Positions 16,359 to 25,174 of a DNA stretch of 64,000 nt are shown here, piece after piece. Each line of letters starts with the position of its first letter. Positions within the stretch are counted from its first letter, which is position 1. Location: assembly GCF_018130825.1 (NCBI RefSeq), contig NZ_JAFCJS010000015.1, positions 1 to 64,000 of the forward strand, given 5' to 3'. Under the pieces are notes generated by a model. The model searched no databases. It saw nothing but the letters and a program-made list of their open reading frames with translations, and was not told the origin of the DNA. Origin of the DNA: Bradyrhizobium liaoningense (GTDB taxonomy: Bacteria > Pseudomonadota > Alphaproteobacteria > Rhizobiales > Xanthobacteraceae). A program made the position numbers and the translations under genes.

Positions 16359-17981
16359 TTAATTGAGTGTCTTGACGACGGGCTGGTCGGTTACAACCGG
16401 CGGCGGTGCGGGCAGGCGCGCTTCGGGCGCGATGATGTGGCCATACGGTCCCTTCAGCTCACCACCGGAACTGACGTAGTCGTTGTAGCGCTTCTTCACT
16501 TCCATCTGGCCGTTGAGGAAGAAATCGACGTCATTGGCCGGCATGCGCGAATCCAGCGGCGAGGCCAGTGGCTGGCCGGGCGCCGCCGGCGCGACAAGGC
16601 GCGGCGTCACGATGATGACGAGATCGGTTTCCTGCTGCTGGTAGGACGACGAACGAAACAATGTCCCAAGCACCGGCACCGACCCAATCCAGGGCAACTG
16701 CGAGATATCCTGCCGGTTACGGGTCTGCAGCAGGCCCGCGATGGCAAAGCTCTGGCCGTCACGCAACTCGACCGTGGTCCGGGCGTTGCGGCTGGTCAGG
16801 GCGGGAATCGTCGTACCGGCGATCGTGACGGCGTTGGTGAAATCGAGTTCGCTGACGGACGGCTCGACGCGCAGATTGATCACGCCACGCGAAAGCACCG
16901 TGGGAACGAAGCCCAGTTCAACACCGAACGTCTTGAACTGGATCGAAACAGTCGCCAACGCGCCGTTAGCGGGCGGCGCCGAAGCCACCGGCACCGGGAA
17001 TTCGCCGCCGGCCAGGAACCGGGCCGCTTCACCCGACAGCGCCATCAGGTTTGGCTCGGCGAGCCGACGTACCAGCCCCTTCGTTTCCAATGCTGTCACA
17101 AGCAAATCGATGGAGGCGCCGCTGCTCGTTCGGAGGATGCTGGTCAGGAGGCTCCCAAACGGGACAGCGGGCGCTCCCGTTACCGTCGCCGCCAACGTGC
17201 CGGCCGTGCCGAGCAGAGGGATCGAGCCTGCGGGCGGGCCCGTGTTCGGCAACGCCACGCGACCGCTGTTGGTATTGATGGAATTGGGCCCGCCAAGCCC
17301 GGTATTGCCAATGTTCGTTCCGTTTGCATTAGCACCATAGAGATTCATTCCGAGCTCACGTCCGGCAGACCGGTTAACCTCGAGGAAGCGAACCTCGAGC
17401 ATCACCTGCTGCGGCCCCGCCACGTTCATGGCGTTGACGACGACGCTGGTCTTCGGAACTGTGCTTTGCGCGATCTCCATCGCGCGCTGGGCGGCGACCG
17501 CATCGGGGGCCGTTCCGCCCACGATCACCTGTCCCTCGGAGGCCGTCACGCGGATGCCGCGGATGCCGGTCGAGGACTGAATGTTCTGCTGCAGATTGCC
17601 GATGTCGATCGTGACCTCGACATCGAGGATGCCGATCTGTCTCATCGAGGAATCGAGCAGGATGACGTTGGTCGTGCCGGGCTGCTTGCCCTGGATGTAG
17701 ATCAGGTGATCGCTCAGCGACTTCACGTCGACGATGTCGGTCGAGCCCGCCACGATGGTGGAAAAGGGAGTCTCGACCCTGAAGGTGCGCGACTTGTTGA
17801 CGGTCACCTTGATCCGCTGGACGTCGTTCGCTTCGCTGACGAAGACGCCCCCGCCGGAGCTCCGCCGATCGGCCGCGTCGGCACGGTCAACACAGGGACC
17901 GACAAGGACGGCACCAAGCAGCAGCGCGCTCACGGCCGCGAACTTTGCCTTCCCTTGCGTCGAAATACGGACGCCACCCAT
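16359..17981 (-). CDS. cpaC: Tad pilus outer-membrane secretin CpaC/RcpA
   Basis: 540 residues from ATG 17981, set by a strong GAGGGGG site; the frame is open 30 codons further up without support. The signal region (residues 10-38) ends near DAADR. An N0-like BON/pilus domain covers about 55-200 (VNKSRTFRVETPF, GKQPGTTNVILLD), followed by the secretin core (about 200-470) with VMLEVRFLEVNRS, a Gly/Asn-rich variable segment, the VPVLGTLFRS turn and the ETDLVIIVTPRLV strand typical of GspD-superfamily secretins. It forms the outer-membrane channel for the Flp pilus. In many loci cpaC follows cpaB; here it lies after tadF behind a 413-bp gap. Confidence 0.95.
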   Translation of the reverse strand: MGGVRISTQGKAKFAAVSALLLGAVLVGPCVDRADAADRRSSGGGVFVSEANDVQRIKVTVNKSRTFRVETPFSTIVAGSTDIVDVKSLSDHLIYIQGKQPGTTNVILLDSSMRQIGILDVEVTIDIGNLQQNIQSSTGIRGIRVTASEGQVIVGGTAPDAVAAQRAMEIAQSTVPKTSVVVNAMNVAGPQQVMLEVRFLEVNRSAGRELGMNLYGANANGTNIGNTGLGGPNSINTNSGRVALPNTGPPAGSIPLLGTAGTLAATVTGAPAVPFGSLLTSILRTSSGASIDLLVTALETKGLVRRLAEPNLMALSGEAARFLAGGEFPVPVASAPPANGALATVSIQFKTFGVELGFVPTVLSRGVINLRVEPSVSELDFTNAVTIAGTTIPALTSRNARTTVELRDGQSFAIAGLLQTRNRQDISQLPWIGSVPVLGTLFRSSSYQQQETDLVIIVTPRLVAPAAPGQPLASPLDSRMPANDVDFFLNGQMEVKKRYNDYVSSGGELKGPYGHIIAPEARLPAPPPVVTDQPVVKTLN

Positions 17982-18394
17982 TCCAGTCCCCCTCGCCGCG
18001 ATCCGCGGCCATCCCGCAACGCACACTTGGCGGGTCAACAACCCTCCCCCGAACGACCCGGGGTTGCACAAATCGTCTACGTAAAAATCGTCAGCCTGGG
18101 TTTATGTCCCCAGACTCCCTGCATTGCGATCATCGTCCGCCGGGCGCATCCGCCGCAAGGCGAGAGCCCTCATATCCCACGTCAATTCGCGAGAAAGTCG
18201 CCAAATGTTGCTTGCAAGCACCACTTTTGCGGAACCCGATCCCCTGGGTTCCATCCGCCGGCGGCTAGTTCCCCTCGTGCTTATTGGGCCGCAAATAACA
18301 TTCTTTTCCGTTAAATTCGTAAGACCCCTCTGGACTCGGCGGGCGCGGCATTCGCAAAAGACGCGATTCGGGCAACGGTATCCCATTACAACCC
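17982..18394. other. 413-bp gap between tadF and cpaC
   Basis: No gene is supported. The gap is AT-richer near 18290-18320 (CATTCTTTTCCGTTAAATTCG) and is large compared with the tight spacing on either side, so it probably carries a separate promoter for the cpaC-lipoprotein-tadD unit. Confidence 0.45.
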
Positions 18395-18802
18395 CTAATA
18401 GGGGATCGACGTGCTCGCCGTCGGCGTCGAGTTCAATCCGCTCCACAGCGGCGTCATCATGGCGAAACCGGGCAGAGACGCCGTAATGGTCAGCGCGGAA
18501 CCGCTGTCGCTCGCGCTCAATGTAGGCGTCAGCCCCATGATGTTCGTCACCGACGTCAGGTAGGTGCTGGTGTAGTAGGTGCTGACACTGGTGCAGCCCG
18601 ACGGCGACAAACTCTGCGTCACCTGAGGCGTGTAGCACTGAATCATCGTCGCTCTAGCGCCTTCGCTGGCGAGCGTGCGCAACAATTGCATGGTGATCGC
18701 ATAGCGTCCGAGATCGAAGATCGCGAACACGAATGTGAAAAAGAACACGGCGACGAGGCAGAACTCGAACGCTGCCGAGCCGCGCTGGTCGAGCCTTTTC
18801 AT
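18395..18802 (-). CDS. tadF: Tad pseudopilin-like protein (TadE/TadF family)
   Basis: 135 residues from ATG 18802, which overlaps the tadG stop by one base (TGATG), implying translational coupling. A short basic leader (MKRLDQRGSAAFEF) precedes one hydrophobic helix. The Gly-x4-Glu arrangement (G then SAAFE) matches a class III prepilin peptidase site of TadE/TadF pseudopilins. The C-terminal part is Ser/Thr-rich with two cysteines. It likely initiates or regulates Flp fibre assembly at the inner membrane. TadE versus TadF naming is by position only. Confidence 0.82.
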   Translation of the reverse strand: MKRLDQRGSAAFEFCLVAVFFFTFVFAIFDLGRYAITMQLLRTLASEGARATMIQCYTPQVTQSLSPSGCTSVSTYYTSTYLTSVTNIMGLTPTLSASDSGSALTITASLPGFAMMTPLWSGLNSTPTASTSIPY

Positions 18803-20154
18803 CAACGTACCATCGCAATGACCTTGGTTTTGCCCAAGGTGTTGGACGTGCAACCGGACGAACTCAAATAGGTATTGCCGTTGATCGTGAGAGAAGCGGC
18901 AATCACTTCCGTACATTGTGTATTCGCGCTTTGAGCCGTACCGCCGTACGACACATTGGCATGCGGGAAATACATCGCACCGCCCAGGGTCGACGTATTG
19001 CTGCCGCCTATGTTGACTGCAATCTTGTTCGCGTTGGTGTTGTTTGCCTGATCGTCGATCAGGATACCATTGAGGTCACTATCGTACGAATTGGTCGTGG
19101 GCGCGGAAAGGTTGACGGTGCCGCCACTGATAGTGAGATTTGAGCTGTCCCCAAGCAAGACGAGCGTTACGTCCGTGCCGGTGACAGTGCCGCCAAAGTT
19201 GATCGTTGCGTTGTAGAAAAAGTATGTTCCTGCTGCGAGATTCAACGTGCCGCCGGAATTCACCGTCAGGTTACCGTAGACCCCGCTACCGGCGTTTGGA
19301 GTCAAGTTGCAGGTGTTGCCGTTGGTCACTTTGCCCTGCGCGTTGCATGCGGTTAATACGGGGCCCGTCGTTGAATTGAACGATTTCGAATCCAGCACGG
19401 ATAGCGGATTCTTTGCGGTAAGCGTGTTGTAATTGTATCCCGCACCGGTCAGGGCGCAATGTCCCGATGACGCCTTGCAACCGTCCACCGCATTCACAGC
19501 CCAGCCCGAGCCGCTGAAACTCGCGGTGCCGTTGTACTTGACGTTGGTGTTCGACATCATCGCGCAGCCGGTGCCGGTGATGGCGCTGCTGCCGCCGATC
19601 GTGAGCGCATCGTTTCCAGGTCCCAATCCAAACGCGCATATCGGCTTTGGATTCTGGATCTCGACCACCGCGGACGACCGGATGGTGACGCTGGACATGC
19701 CAAGTATCTGCGCAAGATATCCCGGCTGCTGCTGCGCCACGGTCGCAAGCACATGCATGCCGGATGCCGAGCTGGTCCAGGTGCCGGCAGAGTAGGTTCC
19801 TCGATCGATCAACACGGTTTGCGTGGTATTTGCCTGCGCCGTACCGCAATTCGAGCCCGGATAGACGGGATCGCCGCTGGAGTTGCAGAACTTGTTCTGC
19901 GCGGCCATTTGCTTGCCGCGGTAGATGTAATCCTGCGATCTGTCGCAGTCGCTATCGGTTATTGAGTTCAGCGAACATGCCACCGACAAGCCGCCCGAAT
20001 AGGCCGCCGCATCGGCGGCATTCTGCGCATTCTGCTTGGTCACGTACCACGACCCCGCCTCGGCGCCGAGAGCGATGAACCCGATCAGCGGTACCAGCGC
20101 AATCACCGTTGCGAAGGCGACGGAACCGCGTCGGCAGCGAGCCAGTTTGCGCAC
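18802..20154 (-). CDS. tadG: TadG-like pilus assembly protein with beta-helix-type domain
   Basis: 450 residues from a GTG at 20154 preceded by GGAGGA. The N-terminus is a classical TadE/TadG membrane domain (RRGSVAFATVIALVPLIGFIALGAEAGSWYVTKQNAQNAADAAAYSG). Instead of the von Willebrand A domain found in many TadG proteins, residues about 190-430 are Gly/Asn/Thr-rich with repeating short strands (TIGGSSAITGTG, LTVNSGGTLNLAAGTYFF), resembling a right-handed beta-helix; no DxSxS MIDAS motif is seen. It is probably anchored in the inner membrane with a periplasmic domain. Start nine bases after tadE. Confidence 0.85.
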   Translation of the reverse strand: MRKLARCRRGSVAFATVIALVPLIGFIALGAEAGSWYVTKQNAQNAADAAAYSGGLSVACSLNSITDSDCDRSQDYIYRGKQMAAQNKFCNSSGDPVYPGSNCGTAQANTTQTVLIDRGTYSAGTWTSSASGMHVLATVAQQQPGYLAQILGMSSVTIRSSAVVEIQNPKPICAFGLGPGNDALTIGGSSAITGTGCAMMSNTNVKYNGTASFSGSGWAVNAVDGCKASSGHCALTGAGYNYNTLTAKNPLSVLDSKSFNSTTGPVLTACNAQGKVTNGNTCNLTPNAGSGVYGNLTVNSGGTLNLAAGTYFFYNATINFGGTVTGTDVTLVLLGDSSNLTISGGTVNLSAPTTNSYDSDLNGILIDDQANNTNANKIAVNIGGSNTSTLGGAMYFPHANVSYGGTAQSANTQCTEVIAASLTINGNTYLSSSGCTSNTLGKTKVIAMVR

Positions 20155-20163
20155 GGCGTCCTC

Positions 20164-20631
20164 CTACTGAAATCGCTGGGTGTAAGTGATGGTACAGGAC
20201 GTGCACAATGCCGAGCCAAGCACCATGGGCGTCAAGGTAAAGGTGGTCGAGAAGGTGTAGTATTTCACGATCGATGCCGCCCCCGAAGTACAGGGAGCCT
20301 CCGTGCTGTCGGGAGGAGCACCGCAGTATATCCGCGGAGTAATCGTAAATCCGCTGATCGTCGCGGGCAGCGCGCTCTTCCAGGCGCTGATGACGGAGGA
20401 GTCGGTGACGTCCGCCGGCGGGGAATATTGGGTCCGCTGCCCCATGTCGCGAAGCGCCTGTTGCGCCGAAATGAACCGGAAGCCGGCAATCGCCAGATCG
20501 GCCAACGGCAGCAGCAGACTGAACACCAGGACAAGATAGATAATGGCCATTTCGAACGCGGCAGCACCGCGCTGATCGCCAACGAAAGAGCGTTTGCCGC
20601 TCTTGTGCCTGCCTGTCCGAACTTCACTCAT
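20164..20631 (-). CDS. tadE: Tad pseudopilin-like protein TadE
   Basis: 155 residues from ATG 20631. The open frame runs far upstream, but only as an antisense-type overlap with tadC. A basic leader (MSEVRTGRHKSGKRSFVGDQRG) precedes AAAFEMAIIYLVLVFSLLLPLADLAIAG, i.e. a G-x4-E prepilin-type site and one hydrophobic helix, the TadE signature. The mature part contains two Cys pairs (YCGAPP, APCTSG, ALCTSCTIT). TadE is processed by the CpaA/TadV peptidase and is needed for Flp pilus assembly. It lies 16 bp after tadC in the same transcription unit. Confidence 0.88.
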   Translation of the reverse strand: MSEVRTGRHKSGKRSFVGDQRGAAAFEMAIIYLVLVFSLLLPLADLAIAGFRFISAQQALRDMGQRTQYSPPADVTDSSVISAWKSALPATISGFTITPRIYCGAPPDSTEAPCTSGAASIVKYYTFSTTFTLTPMVLGSALCTSCTITYTQRFQ

Positions 20632-20647
20632 GACGCTTCGTTCGTGA

Positions 20648-21550
20648 CTAGAGTCCCTTGAAGGAACGAATGAGATGCAAGAATGAACTGCCGCCGAGAA
20701 TGACGAACATCGCGGGCAGCAGGAACAACACCATCGGCACGGTGAGCTTGGCACCCAGCTTGTGAGCGCGCTCTTCGAGGCTGGTGATCCGCTCCCGCCG
20801 CAGGTCGGCCGCGATGGTGCGCAGCGCCTGGCCCAACGGCGTTCCGTATTGCAGGCTCTGGCTGACCATGATGCCGAAACGGCGAAGCCCTTCCGAGGTG
20901 GACGCCAGTTTCTCGAATGCCTCGGCTCTGCTCGGCAGGATCCGCAAGTCGTCGAGCAAACCGCGCAGAACGCGCGAGATGGCCGGATTGGTCTCGCCCA
21001 TTTCCTCGGCGACCCGCTGCAGGGCGCTTTCCAGGCCCATGCCCGCCTCGGCGCACACGACCAGCAGGTCGATCGTATCGGGCGTGCCCGACCGGATAGC
21101 GGCATCGAAACGCCGCTTCATCACCAGCAGTATCAGCCGCGGCCCCATGATCCCGATGGCCAAGCCAAAGAGGGCGATCATCAGCACGCTGGCCGGCGCC
21201 CATCCCGACAGTTGCGCGAAAAGGAAGAAGACGATCGGGAACAAGACCATGCTGACGATCTTGACGCCGATCCAGATCGGCAGGACGCGGTGATGGTTGA
21301 ATCCGGCCGATTGCAGAACGGTCCGCAGTTCGTCGAGATTCTCCTCGGCATAGAACTTTCGGTACCGCATGCCGATCGACGAGAACCAACCGACCATGCC
21401 CTGGGACCGCGTCGACCGATCGGAAATGCCGAGCACCGCATTCGAGACGCGCGCGTTCAGCGTGCGAATGTGGATTTCGCGGATCACCAACAGGAACGTC
21501 ACCGCGACGGCGATGACCATGAGGGCTGCCACACTCGCGCCGGCAGTCAT
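20648..21550 (-). CDS. tadC: Tad inner-membrane platform protein TadC
   Basis: 300 residues; the start overlaps the tadB stop (ATGA). It has a T2SF/GspF-type core: cytoplasmic helical domain about residues 135-265 (DTIDLLVVCAEAGMGLESALQRVAEE, ESLQYGTPLGQALR-type pattern) and membrane helices near 10-30, 90-130 and 270-290. With TadB it forms the inner-membrane platform engaged by the CpaF ATPase. Length and gene order fit TadC. Confidence 0.93.
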   Translation of the reverse strand: MTAGASVAALMVIAVAVTFLLVIREIHIRTLNARVSNAVLGISDRSTRSQGMVGWFSSIGMRYRKFYAEENLDELRTVLQSAGFNHHRVLPIWIGVKIVSMVLFPIVFFLFAQLSGWAPASVLMIALFGLAIGIMGPRLILLVMKRRFDAAIRSGTPDTIDLLVVCAEAGMGLESALQRVAEEMGETNPAISRVLRGLLDDLRILPSRAEAFEKLASTSEGLRRFGIMVSQSLQYGTPLGQALRTIAADLRRERITSLEERAHKLGAKLTVPMVLFLLPAMFVILGGSSFLHLIRSFKGL

Positions 21551-22479
21551 AGCGACGTCTCCCTCTGGATCATCCAGCGTATGACAAAATGCCCGAGAAG
21601 GACCGAGCCGACCGCGTAGGCCAGCAGCATGTTGCCGGTCGGATCAAGAAACAGAAGATTGATCGATTGCGGATTGATCACGTACAGCAACCCACCAATG
21701 ATCACCGGCGACAACGAAAGCGCGCGCGAGGAGAAGATCACCTCTCCCGCAAGCGCCTTCGCGCGGGCGGCCAGTGCGACGCGCTGGCTCACGGTTTCCG
21801 CGAGGATTTGCAAAGTCTCGGCCAAGCTGCCGCCGGATTTCAACTGGACGGCAAGCGTCACCGAAAACATCGCGTACTCCGCAACCTGCGTACGCCGGTA
21901 GACGGCCTCCACAGCGTCCTCCGGGGCCACGCCCAGGCCAATCTGGCTGCAGACGATGGCGAACTGACCCGCGGTCGGCTCCGGCATCTCGCGAGCGATC
22001 GTGCGGAATGCCTCGTTGACCGGCAGACCGGCACGGACCGTGCTTGTGACCAGCTGGATCGTATCCGGCAGCTGCCGGAAGAGGCGATTGGCGAACCGCC
22101 GTTGCTGCCATCCAAACAGACCACGCACCACCAGTACCGCGACGATCGCAGCCGCGATGGACACGTTGGAACTGGAAAACCCGAACGGCTGATTGGCATA
22201 GAACACAGCCAACGCGGCGAGCGCACCCGCAAGCAGCACATAGATCGGGTGCAGGACGTAGGCGATGTCCGGATTGTAGTTCGCCAGACGGTACAGCAGC
22301 ATCGAGCGGGCCCCGGTTTCAGCCCGGCGGATCGAGGTCAGGCCGGCGGTCGGCGCGGTCTGCAGAGCGACCGAGAGCTGGCGGTTCATGCGCCGTTCCC
22401 GCTTGTCGAGCCATAGCGTAACGAGTGCCGCGCACAGCAGCAGGCCCAGGACGATCGCGATCACGTAGTTCGGAATCAT
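21547..22479 (-). CDS. tadB: Tad inner-membrane platform protein TadB
   Basis: 310 residues from ATG 22479, overlapping the cpaF stop by ATGA. An N-terminal membrane helix (VIAIVLGLLLCAALVTLWL), a pair near residues 75-115, a T2SF cytoplasmic domain (about 140-265: FRQLPDTIQLVTSTVRAGLPV, LQLKSGGSLAETLQ-type pattern) and C-terminal helices make up a typical GspF-superfamily TadB. It partners with TadC. It belongs to the tightly overlapping cpaB-cpaE-cpaF-tadB-tadC block. Confidence 0.93.
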   Translation of the reverse strand: MIPNYVIAIVLGLLLCAALVTLWLDKRERRMNRQLSVALQTAPTAGLTSIRRAETGARSMLLYRLANYNPDIAYVLHPIYVLLAGALAALAVFYANQPFGFSSSNVSIAAAIVAVLVVRGLFGWQQRRFANRLFRQLPDTIQLVTSTVRAGLPVNEAFRTIAREMPEPTAGQFAIVCSQIGLGVAPEDAVEAVYRRTQVAEYAMFSVTLAVQLKSGGSLAETLQILAETVSQRVALAARAKALAGEVIFSSRALSLSPVIIGGLLYVINPQSINLLFLDPTGNMLLAYAVGSVLLGHFVIRWMIQRETSL

Positions 22480-23978
22480 ATCTGTCTCATTGCATCGGAC
22501 CAGGCTTGCTGAAGCCCGTAATAGGCAAGACGGCTCTTGAATTTTGGAAGCGCGTGGGTCGACTTGTAGGTTCCCATTATCCGGCCGTGAGTGTCCTCTT
22601 CCTGATACTCGAAAGCCGCAATGTCGTTGGTCGTAATGACTTCGCCTTCGAGACCGATCACTTCGCTGACCTGGATGATCCGGCGCTGGCCGTCCCGCAT
22701 GCGCTCGACCTGGACGATGACGTCGAGCGCAGCGACAATCTGCGACCTGATCGCCCGCGTCGGCAGATTGACCTGCCCCATCTGCACCATGTTCTCGATG
22801 CGGGTCAGGGCATCCCGGGTGCTGTTGGCATGCACCGTGGAGATCGATCCGTCATGGCCGGTGTTCATTGCCTGCAGCATGTCGAATGCCTCGGCGCTGC
22901 GGACTTCGCCGACGACGATGCGGTCGGGACGCATGCGCAGGGCATTCCAGAGCAGATCGCGTTGCGTCACCTGCCCGGTGCCTTCCAGGCTCGGAGGCCG
23001 GGTCTCCAGGCTGATCACGTGCGGCTGTTGAAGCTGCAATTCCGCCGCGTCCTCGATGGTGACGATGCGTTCGCTGTGATCGATGAACTGGCTCATGGCG
23101 TTCAGCAGCGTCGTCTTGCCGGAGCCGGTACCTCCTGACACGAGAACGTTGAGCCGCGCCCGCGAGGCGATCTCCAGCAATTTTCCGATCGCCGGCGTCA
23201 TCGAGCCGTTCGCTATCAGGCCAGCCATATCCAGACGACGGCTCGGGAATTTTCGGATGGAGATGCAGGGGCTGTGGATCGCGAGCGGCGGCAGAATGAT
23301 GTTGACGCGGCTGCCATCGGGCAGGCGGCAATCAACCATGGGACTGGATTCGTCGACACGCCGCCCGACCTGCGCGGCAATCTTCTGGGCGACCGATGTG
23401 ATGTGATCGTTGTCACGGAAGCGTACGGCGACCCGCTCCAGCCTGCCGCTCCGCTCGACATAGACGTTGCTGGGACCGTTGATCATGATGTCGTTGATCG
23501 TTTCATCGATCAGAAGCGGACGGAGCGGCCCGTATCCGGTCATGTCATCCGCGATATCGTCCGCCAGCTGGATCTGCTCGCGGCCGGACAGCTCCAGCCG
23601 CTCGTCGTTGGCGATCCCGTGGATGATTTCCTCGATCTGGCGTCGCAGCACGTCGCGCGAAACGGTTGCCGCCGCCGACGGATCGATCTGCTCCATGACC
23701 CGGTCCCGCAGCGAGTTGAGCATCACGGGATGATGGAGGGACGGTTCGTTGCCACGCCTCGGCGTGACGCCCGGCGCCGGTGCAGGCGAACCCGGACTCA
23801 GGGAAGGAGGTCGAGCGGCCGGTGCGGGCAAGTCCGGAGGCGAAGGAGCGTCCGCTGTCAATGCCGGCGCATCCACGGTCGGCGAAGCCGCGTTTTCGGT
23901 CGACCCGCGCAAGCTCGACGTCAGCGCGGACAAATCAACCATGGGCGACTCGTCTGGGCGTCTCCCGAACTTTTTCAT
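22476..23978 (-). CDS. cpaF: Tad pilus secretion ATPase CpaF/TadA
   Basis: 500 residues from ATG 23978, overlapping the cpaE stop by ATGA. The N-terminal 80 residues are a Pro/Ala-rich extension. The VirB11/GspE-type ATPase core follows: Walker A GGTGSGKT at residues 282-289, an acidic ERIVTIEDAAEL box, Walker B-like RIVVGEVRS (about 353-361) and the TGHDGSISTVHANS His box (373-386). It powers extension, and probably retraction, of the Flp pilus through TadB/TadC. All catalytic elements are intact. Confidence 0.97.
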   Translation of the reverse strand: MKKFGRRPDESPMVDLSALTSSLRGSTENAASPTVDAPALTADAPSPPDLPAPAARPPSLSPGSPAPAPGVTPRRGNEPSLHHPVMLNSLRDRVMEQIDPSAAATVSRDVLRRQIEEIIHGIANDERLELSGREQIQLADDIADDMTGYGPLRPLLIDETINDIMINGPSNVYVERSGRLERVAVRFRDNDHITSVAQKIAAQVGRRVDESSPMVDCRLPDGSRVNIILPPLAIHSPCISIRKFPSRRLDMAGLIANGSMTPAIGKLLEIASRARLNVLVSGGTGSGKTTLLNAMSQFIDHSERIVTIEDAAELQLQQPHVISLETRPPSLEGTGQVTQRDLLWNALRMRPDRIVVGEVRSAEAFDMLQAMNTGHDGSISTVHANSTRDALTRIENMVQMGQVNLPTRAIRSQIVAALDVIVQVERMRDGQRRIIQVSEVIGLEGEVITTNDIAAFEYQEEDTHGRIMGTYKSTHALPKFKSRLAYYGLQQAWSDAMRQI

Positions 23979-25174
23979 AGCCCGAGCAACCTCCTGAGCC
24001 GTCCCTTGCGCTCGCCGGCGACGCCCGTGATCTCCCGCACGATTGGCTTGAGGTGACGCCGCAGTGCCGAGACGTGCTTGAGCGCGGGAATGCCGAGGTT
24101 GACCGCCTGGGTCATCCCCTTCCCGAGATCAGGGATCACCATGTCCGGCTCGGCGCCCAGGGCCTTGACGATCGTCGCCTTGGGAAGACCGCCGGCACGA
24201 TTGGCGCGGTTGAGCAGAGTAAAGACCCGGTCCTTGCCGGCGATGTTGGTGACGGCGGTGCGAAGCGCGTGCGCGTTACGGAGACCCGTCACCTCCGCTT
24301 CCAGCAGCACCAGGACGTGACGAGCAAGACTGATCACCGGATAGATCGAGGGAGGAAACGGGACGGGTACGTCGACGACGATGTAGTTGAACCGTTGACG
24401 CAGCAAGCCCAGAACATGTCTCACGCCAGCTTCGGTGATGTTGAGCTGCGCATCCAGCTCCTCGTCCGCGGAGATCAGGCTGACCCGATCGTTGATTTCA
24501 ATTGCCGAGCGCTCGAGGAACAGCGTGTCCGCACGCATCGGATTTTCCAGCGCGATGCGCAGTCCCGGTCCCGGCCGAACGCCCAGCATCACGGCAGTTT
24601 CGCCGTTCTGCAGATGGAGATCGAGCAGCGCGACCTTGGCCTTCGTCGTCTCCGCCAGCTGCAGCGCGAGGTTGATGGCGATGCTTGTCGCTCCGGCTCC
24701 GCCCTGCGCGCCGCAGATCGAGATCACGTGCCCGCCGCGATCCGGCTGGGCCGGCGCCTCGCCGCCGAGCAGCTTCGGGCGCAGCAGATCCAGCACCATG
24801 TCCCGCGTCAGCGGCCGCGGCAGGTACTCGGTCACGCCGATGTCCATGAGCTCGCGGTAAAAGCCGATCTCCCTGCTCTCTCCGATCAATGCGACCCGGA
24901 CATCGGGCGGACAGACGCTGGCCAACCTTTCCAACTCGGCAAACGGATCGTCGTACCCACTGATGTCTGCGACCAGTGCGAACAGGTCCGTGTCGGTCTC
25001 GAGCATCCGTACGGCGTTGCGAATTGTGCCGCGCCTGAGCGACAAGTGGGCGCCGTCGAGACCCTTGCGCAGAGCCGCGGCGCTGTCCTCGTCGTTGACG
25101 AAGCAGACGATGCGGTCGCGCGTGACGACAGATGCTGTTTCAAGCGGATTCACGACTGCCATGTTCATCATCAT
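23975..25174 (-). CDS. cpaE: Tad pilus localisation protein CpaE/TadZ
   Basis: 399 residues from ATG 25174, overlapping the cpaB stop by ATGA. It has an N-terminal receiver-like domain (about 20-130: DRIVCFVNDEDSAAALRKGL, GVTEYLPRPL) and a C-terminal ParA/MinD-like ATPase domain from about 145. Its A-loop reads GAQGGAGATS, so the signature lysines of a normal deviant Walker A are missing, as in other atypical TadZ proteins. CpaE places the pilus machine at the cell pole in Caulobacter; the same role is expected here. ATP hydrolysis may be weak. Confidence 0.93.
   Translation of the reverse strand: MMMNMAVVNPLETASVVTRDRIVCFVNDEDSAAALRKGLDGAHLSLRRGTIRNAVRMLETDTDLFALVADISGYDDPFAELERLASVCPPDVRVALIGESREIGFYRELMDIGVTEYLPRPLTRDMVLDLLRPKLLGGEAPAQPDRGGHVISICGAQGGAGATSIAINLALQLAETTKAKVALLDLHLQNGETAVMLGVRPGPGLRIALENPMRADTLFLERSAIEINDRVSLISADEELDAQLNITEAGVRHVLGLLRQRFNYIVVDVPVPFPPSIYPVISLARHVLVLLEAEVTGLRNAHALRTAVTNIAGKDRVFTLLNRANRAGGLPKATIVKALGAEPDMVIPDLGKGMTQAVNLGIPALKHVSALRRHLKPIVREITGVAGERKGRLRRLLGL

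Noticed and set aside
16437..18314. 625-residue plus-strand frame over cpaC
   Set aside because: Arg/Asp/Gly/His-rich composition typical of antisense to a GC-rich gene; cpaC on the other strand is unmistakable.
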